Origin: Nitrosomonadaceae bacterium
GTDB lineage: Bacteria > Pseudomonadota > Gammaproteobacteria > Burkholderiales > Nitrosomonadaceae
Direction: 5' to 3'
Assembly: GCA_919902625.1 (NCBI GenBank)
Contig: CAKKRO010000203.1
Coordinates: forward strand, 1-18,545
Length of the DNA stretch: 18,545 bases
In this document: positions 1 through 6,411 of the stretch, piece after piece
Numbering within the stretch: the first letter of the stretch is position 1
How the letters are laid out: the number at the start of each line of letters is the position of its first letter
The notes under the pieces: model-generated
What the model was told of the DNA's origin: nothing
What the model saw: the letters and a program-made list of their open reading frames with translations, nothing else
Database searches by the model: none
Program-made: the position numbers and the translations under genes

Positions 1-872
1 GGTGCTGTGACCACCATATGACCCGCCGCATTTTCCTCATTCACCGCCATGGCATAGGCGCACAGCCAGTCATTCAGATTCGCTTTTTGCGGGTTATCCT
101 GTAATTGCTGATATAAAGCGCGGGCGCGGCGTTTAATGTTGAGGCCGCCGGGTAACCGGCCTTCAGCGACCAGTCCATTTTCAAGACAGGTACGCATTGC
201 ATGCCAGACTGCATCCAATCCATCATTCAATTGCGTTTCACTGATGCGTTCCAATTCATTACTGCGTTTCATGGCAGCAATCGATAAGCCGCTATCGACA
301 GACATTTTCATCATCTGATTGGCTGAATCAAAGGGAAAGCCACAGGAACTGGTTACCTCCATTTTGATTGGCGCAACAATTTGGCCAATTTCAGATAATG
401 TGGTAATAAAACCACCACCAATCGAAAAATAAGTTTCAGTTAATAAAGTTTTACCGGTTTCATCCAACAACTGAAAAATCATGCCATTGGGATGTTGAGG
501 TAGCGGTTCCCCACGATCAAAAATAATATCCTCAGCCGGATTGAAGTGGAGAGATACCGACTCATTGAGTTGAAGGGTATTTTGCTGCCAGAGCGTTTGG
601 ATCAGTTCATTCACATTCTGTTTGGCCAATCCTTGCGGCGTATAAGCATGCATACCTAAAGCCACAGCGCGATCTGTTGCATGGCCTTTGCCAGTGAATG
701 CCAGTGATCCTCGCAAGGTGCAGCGAACCTGCATGAATGATGGAGTTTGGCGACTGGAAACAAAAGCTTGGATACGATCACGAAAATCCTTGGCTGCAAC
801 CATGGGTCCCATGGTATGCGAGCTTGACGGGCCAATACCTATTTTGAAGAGATCAAGAACGCTGATGAACAT
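1..872 (-). CDS. sdaA: L-serine dehydratase (L-serine ammonia-lyase), 3' end cut off by window
   Basis: Cytosolic enzyme that deaminates L-serine to pyruvate and ammonia; bacterial members of the family use a [4Fe-4S] cluster. The reverse strand is open from ATG at 872 to the window edge (290 codons). The N-terminus reads MFISVLDLFKIGIGPSSSHT followed by MGPM, the family's hallmark SSHT-x-GPM start (residues about 14-24). Further family-like segments are a GGGF stretch near residue 153, the SSCGFPFD segment near 176 and GHMVVTA at the truncated end, just before the expected TAPTNGAAG-type motif. Full-length proteins are about 455-460 aa, so the C-terminal part of the alpha domain, including most cluster cysteines, lies outside. 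An AGG lies 7 bases upstream of the ATG, which supports this start. It is divergent from the injection-system genes and is probably a chromosomal housekeeping flank, not part of the system. Confidence 0.95.
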   Translation of the reverse strand, partial: MFISVLDLFKIGIGPSSSHTMGPMVAAKDFRDRIQAFVSSRQTPSFMQVRCTLRGSLAFTGKGHATDRAVALGMHAYTPQGLAKQNVNELIQTLWQQNTLQLNESVSLHFNPAEDIIFDRGEPLPQHPNGMIFQLLDETGKTLLTETYFSIGGGFITTLSEIGQIVAPIKMEVTSSCGFPFDSANQMMKMSVDSGLSIAAMKRSNELERISETQLNDGLDAVWHAMRTCLENGLVAEGRLPGGLNIKRRARALYQQLQDNPQKANLNDWLCAYAMAVNEENAAGHMVVTA

Positions 873-957
873 TAAATTGCCTGTAAAAGTTCGAAATTCT
901 ATAGAGAGTCGGGATGATGTCTGATGGAATGCTTGAGCTGAAAACCAACGCGAAGCT

Positions 958-986
958 AGTATGCTATATGTCTTAGGCGGACTCAA
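958..986 (-). promoter_or_regulatory. Candidate sigma70 promoter for sdaA
   Basis: Read on the minus strand, TTGAGT (986-981) and CATACT (963-958) are separated by 17 bases. Each matches the sigma70 consensus at four of six positions. It points toward sdaA and would leave a leader of roughly 80 bases. In AT-rich DNA such matches arise easily by chance, so this is only a candidate. Confidence 0.28.
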
Positions 987-1041
987 CAAATTTTTGTGAG
1001 GTATGTTGATACTATAAGGTTGATAGAGCTTTTCTCCGGAT

Positions 1042-1068
1042 TATTCCAAGCTGCATGTTTTTGGAATA
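1042..1068. repeat. 8-bp perfect inverted repeat in the divergent intergenic region
   Basis: TATTCCAA (1042-1049) and TTGGAATA (1061-1068) form a perfect 8-bp inverted repeat around an 11-base spacer. It lies between sdaA and the first eCIS gene, about 70 bases before the DUF4255 start. It could be a binding site for a dimeric regulator, with half-site centres about 19 bases apart, or a weak hairpin in a leader transcript. There is no T-tract that would make it a good intrinsic terminator. The repeat is seen directly; the function is inferred. Confidence 0.4.
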
Positions 1069-1139
1069 TTTGATTTATAGACTTATGGCGGGTAGCATTT
1101 GTTTCCAATTTGAAATAACAAATATGACCATTACTCATT

Positions 1140-1709
1140 ATGATTAATCTGGCTGTACAACTGCTCGCGACACAGTTGAATCAATATTTGCGGCGTATTT
1201 ACACGCTTGGGGAAGATGTGGTTGTGGTATCCAATTTATTGGAAATGAATGGAAATGTTGCAGAGAATGTAAATAATAAGCTGGTTGTTTTCTTGGTCAA
1301 TATAGAGAAAGATACCGTTCCATTTCGACAAGTTAGTTCGCATGAAGTTGGTGAGCGAGAAATACAGAGTAGTGCGCCGCTCTATTTTAATTTGTACCTT
1401 ATGATGACGGCGAATTTCACCGGCAACAGTTATCCCGAGGCTCTGAAATTCCTATCCAGTACCATTAGTTTTTTTCGGAAGAATCATGTGATTAATCATC
1501 AGACGGCGCCGGAAATGGACCTGCGAATCGAGAAACTTATTCTGGATATCGAGAACCTTTCGATTCAGGATCTGAGTAATTTATGGGGCTCTTTAGGCGG
1601 GAAATATCTTCCTTCAATACTTTATAGAGTTCGGATGGTGGCTTTCGATGCGGAAGATATTGCCGGTCGTATTCCTGTTGTTAGTGAACCAAAACCTTCA
1701 GTTCAATAG
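1140..1709 (+). CDS. DUF4255 / Pvc16 family eCIS tube terminator (Afp16-like)
   Basis: A 189-aa protein that I assign to the DUF4255 (Pvc16 N-terminal domain) family. In Afp and PVC particles this family caps and terminates the growing tube and sheath. The N-terminus (NLAVQLLATQLNQYL, residues about 3-17), the APLYFNLYLMMTANF strand-rich core (about 79-93), the SYPEALKFLSSTISFFRKN helix (about 97-115) and the LSNLWGSLGGKYLPSILYRV segment (about 144-163) follow the family pattern. It ends soon after with a short Pro/Ser tail, so it is the short form and lacks the extra domain of larger Pvc16 proteins. ATG at 1140 has only a weak ribosome site. A 7-codon ATG frame at 1124 overlaps it and stops just inside. 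In Afp this gene is at the 3' end of the cluster; here it comes first and is separated from the rest by about 230 bases. Confidence 0.88.
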   Translation: MINLAVQLLATQLNQYLRRIYTLGEDVVVVSNLLEMNGNVAENVNNKLVVFLVNIEKDTVPFRQVSSHEVGEREIQSSAPLYFNLYLMMTANFTGNSYPEALKFLSSTISFFRKNHVINHQTAPEMDLRIEKLILDIENLSIQDLSNLWGSLGGKYLPSILYRVRMVAFDAEDIAGRIPVVSEPKPSVQ

Positions 1710-1749
1710 ATTCTGTCAAAAATACTAAAACAATAAGCGTGATCGCAAT

Positions 1750-1777
1750 TTGACATAATTCTGGATTTGAGTTTAAA
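1750..1777 (+). promoter_or_regulatory. Candidate sigma70 promoter upstream of the structural genes
   Basis: TTGACA (1750-1755), a perfect -35 match, is followed after 16 bases by TTTAAA (1772-1777), a four-of-six -10 match. It lies in the gap between the DUF4255 gene and the unrecognised 286-aa gene, and would start RNA near 1784, about 150 bases ahead of that gene. This would let the sheath, tube and baseplate genes be transcribed independently of the DUF4255 gene. I see no hairpin with a T-run ending the upstream gene in this gap. Confidence 0.4.
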
Positions 1778-1936
1778 GTGCGAACAAAGAAGGGTAAATG
1801 CGCAGATATTGGTTGACGTAAAAGCGTTAGCTGTTAATGCCAGTTTCTGACAAGTTCGGACAACCGGATTGCTGCTGCATTCGACGATTCTTGTTCTCTA
1901 CAGTTCAACATAAACATTGAGGTGTTAATTAGAACT

Positions 1937-2797
1937 ATGGGTGCTTATAGACTATTATTTAGTGTTTCAGTTGAGCATACTTATTTTTCAGATAATATCT
2001 GTAAAGCACTTAAGTTCATTCCATCAGGGCCTTCTGCCACTGTACTAAACAAAACAGGCCTTCTGCTAAAATCATCAGAAAGCGGTATTTCAGTTTTTTA
2101 TGAAGAAGACAAGATAAATATATTGCGGTTGCATGCTGAAGATGATTTATCGTTGGTGTTTAAAGTGTTTTCCAAAGATCCCAATTTTTTTCGCTATACA
2201 GTTCCAGTTGCGCGAAGCGATAGTAGTCTTCTTTTTTTTGATAATCAGCAAATAACTCTTGATGCGGCAGGCAAGCAAATGCTGCACGATGATGTTAATG
2301 TCACTGAGAAAGCATTCATCGATATGAATGCCGGGCAGTTGGGGGGAGTGCTGGATCCAAAAGATTACCTTGTCAAGCCTGCTTTTGTTTTACAAATTGC
2401 AATTACGGCGGATGAGCAAGGATTGTGTTCAGAAAAACCGGATGCGGTTTCCCGCAAGTATTACATTCGTTTTGCAACAAATCAAACCTACTGGAAATAT
2501 TACATTCTGGGCGATCTTTCAAAGAAAAATTTATATATCACTGATTTGGATAACGAGATTCAATTCGAAGCTATGGGAAATACCTTATTGCCCGGACACC
2601 GCGAAGCAGTGGCACTGCAATCAAAAATTGCCATAGGTATGCAGGAAAAACATAATCAGCGCTTTCAATTGAGGGAATCGGGCAGCATGGGTGATAAAGT
2701 GCTGATTAAACGCATGCCGACTGCCTGTGTCAGTAATATCAATGGGGAAATGATTAATGGCAGAATGGAAGCTGTTTCAGAAATCTATATCAATTAG
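1937..2797 (+). CDS. Unrecognised 286-aa protein between eCIS terminator and sheath genes
   Basis: I do not recognise a named family. The protein is soluble-looking, with no signal peptide or membrane segment. It has many short beta-type stretches, rich in aromatic residues in the N-terminal half (for example YRLLFSVSVEHTYF at residues 4-17 and KYYIRFATNQTYWKYYIL in the middle). The C-terminal part contains an AVALQSKIAIGMQEKH segment and ends in EIYIN. I chose ATG at 1937, preceded by GAGGTG at 1919-1924. A GTG at 1922 would add five residues but sits inside that ribosome site. The gene is in line with, and co-directional to, the sheath gene, so a role in the particle or its assembly is likely. 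Possibilities are a cap or collar component, an assembly factor or an adaptor. This placement is inference from context only. Confidence 0.75.
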   Translation: MGAYRLLFSVSVEHTYFSDNICKALKFIPSGPSATVLNKTGLLLKSSESGISVFYEEDKINILRLHAEDDLSLVFKVFSKDPNFFRYTVPVARSDSSLLFFDNQQITLDAAGKQMLHDDVNVTEKAFIDMNAGQLGGVLDPKDYLVKPAFVLQIAITADEQGLCSEKPDAVSRKYYIRFATNQTYWKYYILGDLSKKNLYITDLDNEIQFEAMGNTLLPGHREAVALQSKIAIGMQEKHNQRFQLRESGSMGDKVLIKRMPTACVSNINGEMINGRMEAVSEIYIN

Positions 2798-2919
2798 TCA
2801 ACAATAATTATCAATAAACTGTTAGAGTTTTACATAAACCTGATTCGTAAATGGCTCTATGCTGTCAATGATAGAGGTGGGTGGTGGGGCGCTGATTAAT
2901 CCAATCAAAGGAGCAAATT

Positions 2920-4479
2920 ATGGGGCAGTATAAAACACCGGGTGTTTACATTGTTGAAAAGAGTGCGTTTCCTAATTCTGTAGTGGAAGTGGCTACTGCA
3001 GTACCGGCATTTATTGGTTATACAGAAAAGGCCAGTAACAAAGGAAAGACTTTGCTCAATAAGGCGTGGCGTATTTCATCCATGTCTGAATTCAATAGCT
3101 TCTTTGGCGGGCCGCCCAGAACAAAATATAAAATTTCAGATTTGGCAGCTGCCAATACGGGCGATGCAAAAAAAACGGATGATGCTAAAGCCGCACCGGT
3201 AGTAGTACCAACAGTAGAAGCTGATTTTTCGAACAATAATGCAGATTATATGCTTGAGCTTCAAGGAGCCCGGTATTTTTTGTATCACAGTATGATGCTT
3301 TTTTTTCAAAATGGTGGGGGCGCTTGTTATATCGTTTCAGTGGGTAACTATGATCAAGCGATAGAAAAACCGAAACTAAGCGCAGGGATTGAAATTTTAT
3401 TGAAGGAACAGGAACCAACAATGGTTGTGATACCTGACGCCGTGTCGTTACCTAGAGACGTATGTAAAGATGTGCAACAGGCCGCATTAACGCATTGTGG
3501 TCAAGTGATGAAGAATCGTTTCGCTATTCTTGATGTCTGGCAAGGTGATAAAGAAGCGCAAGATAGTGGATGTATTGTGAATTTCAGGAATGATATCGGA
3601 ACAAATAATCTGGATTTTGCAGCGGCCTATTACCCCTGGTTGAATACTTCAATTGTGCAGACCAGTGATTTGAGTTTCAGTAATGTTTTTAACCTGGATA
3701 AGTTGCAAGCAGTATTGACAGCTGAATTGAACAATAGCCAGATAGATGTCAATAAAAAAACAGAAATTGCTGCCAAGATTGCAGAAATAGGTGTTACACC
3801 CAAGACAGGCAACATGTCGACCGATGAGGAGTTACACAAGATTCTGAGCGCTGTTTGTCCTGTATACAACACAATAATGGATAACATCAAACTCAAACTC
3901 AATTTGTTACCACCCAGCGCCGGTATGGCGGGTGTCTACACGATGGTTGATAATTCACGCGGCGTATGGAAGGCTCCAGCCAATGTGAGTCTGAATGCTG
4001 TTGTTTCGCCATCAGTAGAGATTACACATGATCAGCAGGAAGATCTGAATGTGACGACTGCGGGTAAGTCGATTAATGCCATACGTACTTTTATTGGTGA
4101 GGGGACGCTGGTATGGGGTGCCCGCACACTGGATGGAAACAGCCTGGATTGGCGTTATATCAATGTACGCAGGACGATGATTATGCTGGAAGAGTCCATC
4201 AAGTTGGCAACCAAAGCTTATGTGTTTGAACCCAACGTTTCAAACACTTGGGTAACCATCAAAAGCATGATCAATAATTTTCTGACCAGTATCTGGAAAC
4301 GGGGTGGTTTGGCTGGTGCAACACCGGATGACGCATTTGGTGTATTTGTTGGTCTGGGAGAAACGATGACACCTCAGGATATTCTGGATGGTATCTTACG
4401 TGTAACCGTATTGGTTGCATTGAGCCGTCCGGCAGAGTTTATCGAGATTACATTCCAGCAACAGCTACAAAAATCTTAA
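2920..4479 (+). CDS. Contractile tail sheath protein (Afp2/Pvc2-like)
   Basis: Builds the outer contractile sheath whose contraction pushes the inner tube outward. The 519-aa protein begins YKTPGVYIVEKSAFPNS, the standard sheath start (tpGVYveE), followed by VATAVPAFIGYTEKA. Its C-terminal half carries PPSAGMAGVYTMVDNSRGVWKAPAN (about 328-352), then the AIRTFIGEGTLVWGARTLDG strand and WRYINVRRTMIMLEESI, all hallmark sheath elements. The C-terminus (RPAEFIEITFQQQLQKS) is the arm that links neighbouring subunits. An Ala/Lys/Asp-rich, probably disordered stretch lies at about 84-106. With the segment between about 240 and 320 it makes the protein longer than the roughly 355-aa Afp2/Pvc2. AGGAG lies 8 bases before the ATG. 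Only one sheath gene is present, whereas Afp has three paralogues. Confidence 0.95.
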   Translation: MGQYKTPGVYIVEKSAFPNSVVEVATAVPAFIGYTEKASNKGKTLLNKAWRISSMSEFNSFFGGPPRTKYKISDLAAANTGDAKKTDDAKAAPVVVPTVEADFSNNNADYMLELQGARYFLYHSMMLFFQNGGGACYIVSVGNYDQAIEKPKLSAGIEILLKEQEPTMVVIPDAVSLPRDVCKDVQQAALTHCGQVMKNRFAILDVWQGDKEAQDSGCIVNFRNDIGTNNLDFAAAYYPWLNTSIVQTSDLSFSNVFNLDKLQAVLTAELNNSQIDVNKKTEIAAKIAEIGVTPKTGNMSTDEELHKILSAVCPVYNTIMDNIKLKLNLLPPSAGMAGVYTMVDNSRGVWKAPANVSLNAVVSPSVEITHDQQEDLNVTTAGKSINAIRTFIGEGTLVWGARTLDGNSLDWRYINVRRTMIMLEESIKLATKAYVFEPNVSNTWVTIKSMINNFLTSIWKRGGLAGATPDDAFGVFVGLGETMTPQDILDGILRVTVLVALSRPAEFIEITFQQQLQKS

Positions 4480-4552
4480 CTTAAAAGTCATGTTGCTACG
4501 AGCGCAGTTTGCAGAGGTATTTATTTCTTAATCATAAAAGTAGAGGTAAGTT

Positions 4553-5011
4553 ATGGCAGATGATGGATCAAGTCAATCGACTTCTGTTTGGCCCATGCCA
4601 AAGTTTTATTTTCAGGTTAAATGGGACTCTCAAGTGATGTCGTTTCAGGAGGTGAGCGGGTTAGATATCCAGTCAGAAGAAATTAAATATCGTCATGGCG
4701 ATAGTCCGGAGTTTTCGGTGATCAAGATGCCGGGCATGAAGAAAGTTGGAAATATCACCATGAAGAAGGGTATCTTCAAAGGAGATAATAAATTCTGGGA
4801 TTGGTTTAAGCAAATCAAGATGAACACGATCAAGCGATTGCCGGTCACCATCAGTTTGTTGGATGAAGGCGGCAAGGCGACGATGGTGTGGACTCTGACG
4901 AATGCCTGGCCGACAAAGATTACCGGCACCGATTTGAAATCTGAGGGTAATGAGGTGGCGATTGAAAGTATAGAAATCGTGCATGAAGGCTTGACGATCG
5001 CAAATAGTTAA
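4553..5011 (+). CDS. Inner tube protein 1 (Afp1/Pvc1-like, gp19/Hcp fold)
   Basis: A 152-aa subunit of the inner tube that the sheath propels and through which cargo is carried. The N-terminal KFYFQVKWDSQVMSFQEVSG (about 18-37), the HGDSPEFSVIKMPGMKKVGN core (about 49-68), the ITMKKGIFKGDNKFWDWF helix region, and the C-terminal AWPTKITGTDLKSEGNEVAI and ESIEIVHEGLTI strands match the phage T4 gp19-like tube family used by eCIS. An AGAGGT sits about 6 bases before ATG 4553. It follows the sheath gene after 73 bases and precedes a second tube-type protein, as in Afp and PVC loci. It most likely forms the bulk of the tube, since it is the closer of the two to Afp1. Confidence 0.93.
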   Translation: MADDGSSQSTSVWPMPKFYFQVKWDSQVMSFQEVSGLDIQSEEIKYRHGDSPEFSVIKMPGMKKVGNITMKKGIFKGDNKFWDWFKQIKMNTIKRLPVTISLLDEGGKATMVWTLTNAWPTKITGTDLKSEGNEVAIESIEIVHEGLTIANS

Positions 5012-5047
5012 TTTCTCTCTTGAATTCTGCAAGCAGGTGAGTGATTT

Positions 5048-5518
5048 ATGAGTATTTCACTGTTCGGAGACGTTTATCCGCCATCTGCTTTCTATTTTAA
5101 GGTAGTGATTGCGCCTCCGGCAGGATTGGCGGCAGATACCTCTTTTCAGGAGGTGTCCGGGATCGAAACCGAGATGGATGTTGAATCGATTGTTGAAGGT
5201 GGCGAAAATAGGTTTGTCCGGCAACTGCCGAAAGGAATCAAACATTCCAACTTGTCATTAAAACGCGGTATTGCTCCGCTGACATCGCCGTTGGTTTTAT
5301 GGTGTAAAGCTACACTGGAATCCGGCTTTAATCTGACAATCAAGCCTTTGCCGGTTTTGGTATTTCTGATGAACGAAAATAAGGTGCCGATTCGAGGTTG
5401 GTCTTTTGATTCTGCTTATCCATTGAAGTGGGAAGTGGAGAGTTTTGGTTCCACTAAAAACGAAGTAGCCATAGAAAAGATAATTCTCAGCTATACCTCC
5501 TCAATTCGTATTATTTAG
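5048..5518 (+). CDS. Inner tube protein 2 / tube initiator (Afp5/Pvc5-like)
   Basis: A 156-aa second member of the gp19-like tube family. YFKVVIAPPAGLAADTSFQE with VSGIE (about 16-41), the VEGGENRFVRQLPKGIKHSN hairpin (about 51-70), LSLKRGIAP (about 71-79) and the C-terminal AYPLKWEVESFGSTKNEVAI (about 123-142) align in order with the preceding tube protein, but the sequences have diverged strongly. In Afp and PVC particles the corresponding Afp5/Pvc5 ring lies at the baseplate end and starts tube polymerisation. Its position immediately before the DUF5908 and LysM genes supports that role. AGGTGA lies 8 bases upstream of the ATG. No defect seen. Confidence 0.9.
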   Translation: MSISLFGDVYPPSAFYFKVVIAPPAGLAADTSFQEVSGIETEMDVESIVEGGENRFVRQLPKGIKHSNLSLKRGIAPLTSPLVLWCKATLESGFNLTIKPLPVLVFLMNENKVPIRGWSFDSAYPLKWEVESFGSTKNEVAIEKIILSYTSSIRII

Positions 5519-5536
5519 TATGTTTATGAATACCTG

Positions 5537-5701
5537 ATGTCGATAGAAATTAAGCAACTGCTGATTAAGTCAAATATCGTGCAACGGACAGAGCATGAAG
5601 ATTCCGAATTGTCAGAAGAACAGCGCATGTTTAAGGAAGAAATGCTTGCGGAATGCCGCCGTTTGATTATTGATATTCTGCAGGAAAAGGAGGAACGCTA
5701 G
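5537..5701 (+). CDS. Small DUF5908 family protein (Afp6-like)
   Basis: A 54-aa protein that reads MSIEIKQLLIKSNIV, then a highly charged Glu/Lys/Arg helix ending LLIDILQEKEER-like (actual end IIDILQEKEER). The MxIEIKxLxIK start is the signature of DUF5908, the small protein found between the second tube gene and the LysM gene in eCIS loci (position of Afp6/Pvc6). Its function is not established; its size and charge suggest an assembly aid or small adaptor. The stop TAG at 5699-5701 is followed directly by the next ATG, and the AGGAGG for the next gene lies inside this gene's last codons, which indicates translational coupling. Its own ribosome site is poor. A five-codon frame starting at 5520 ends in a TGATG overlap with its start and might feed ribosomes to it. 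Confidence 0.85.
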   Translation: MSIEIKQLLIKSNIVQRTEHEDSELSEEQRMFKEEMLAECRRLIIDILQEKEER

Positions 5702-6403
5702 ATGTCACTGAGCGGCACAAAAGCGCTTCTGACGATTTCCCCTTGCACTGTGAATAACGGCAAAATCAGTGTAGATGGCTCCAGGAAGAAATTTGAAGCG
5801 ATGATTAATCCCGCTGGATATGAGCATACTTTTAAACTGAGCTATTCAAAAAACCGGGTTCTGGGGCAACCGGGAACCGAAACCAAATATGATGCAAGCC
5901 ACCCTGAAAAAATTGTTTTAAAAGAATTGGTACTTGATGCAACGGGAGCTGTCCTAGCCAATTTGAGTTCTATTGCGAGTGATCCGGTTCCGGTCAAAGA
6001 GCAAATTGAATTATTGAAGGATGTTGTTTATACGTACAAAGGCACTAAGCATGAAGCGCCGATTGTACAGTTAAAATGGGGAGAGTTGTTATTTTATGGG
6101 CGGGTGGAGTCACTCAAATTTGATTATACCTTGTTCAAACCCAGCGGTGTGCCGCTACGAGCCAAAGTTACACTCATATTTATCGAGTATCAAAGCAGCG
6201 AAGAGATATCTAAAGAAGCCGCTCAGGAATCCCCCGATTTAACGCACCTGATCGAAGTGAAAGCAGGGGATACTTTGCCTCTATTGTGCTATCAGATATA
6301 TCAGGATTGCACTTATTACATAGAAGTGGCAAAGATTAATAATCTGACAAATTTTCGTGATCTGAAACCAGGAATTAAGCTTCAGTTCCCTCCATTAAGC
6401 TAA
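5702..6403 (+). CDS. eCIS tube/baseplate adaptor with C-terminal LysM (Afp7/Pvc7-like)
   Basis: A 233-aa baseplate-hub protein of the CIS_tube/LysM type. In Afp and PVC particles it joins the tube to the spike complex; the phage equivalent is gp53 or gp48/54-like. The N-terminal two thirds contain FEAMINPAGYEHTFKLSYS (about 31-49), typical of the family (FxxxxNPxxY), then the PIVQLKWGELLFYGRVESLK core (about 120-139) and a strand ending LIFIEYQSSEE. The last 50 residues (about 183-233) are a LysM module: VKAGDTLPLLCYQIYQDCTYYIEVAKINNL with the LKPGIKLQFP end. LysM modules in phage baseplates usually serve protein-protein contacts rather than peptidoglycan binding. The start abuts the preceding stop and has an AGGAGG 8 bases upstream. 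Confidence 0.92.
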   Translation: MSLSGTKALLTISPCTVNNGKISVDGSRKKFEAMINPAGYEHTFKLSYSKNRVLGQPGTETKYDASHPEKIVLKELVLDATGAVLANLSSIASDPVPVKEQIELLKDVVYTYKGTKHEAPIVQLKWGELLFYGRVESLKFDYTLFKPSGVPLRAKVTLIFIEYQSSEEISKEAAQESPDLTHLIEVKAGDTLPLLCYQIYQDCTYYIEVAKINNLTNFRDLKPGIKLQFPPLS

Positions 6404-6411
6404 GGTTTGCT

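Noticed and set aside
136..924. Two + strand open frames (136-318 and 688-924)
   Set aside because: They lie antisense to the well-supported sdaA gene and have no protein-like motifs.
1922..1936. GTG start at 1922 for the 286-aa gene
   Set aside because: The GTG lies within the GAGGTG that probably serves as the ribosome site for ATG 1937, and the extra residues look uninformative.
2855..2876. Inverted repeat CTCTAT / ATAGAG ahead of the sheath gene as a terminator
   Set aside because: The stem is only 6 bp, the loop is 10 bases and no T-run follows, so it does not support termination.
4673..5032. 119-codon minus-strand open frame
   Set aside because: It is the antisense shadow of the first tube gene, whose + strand protein has clear family motifs.
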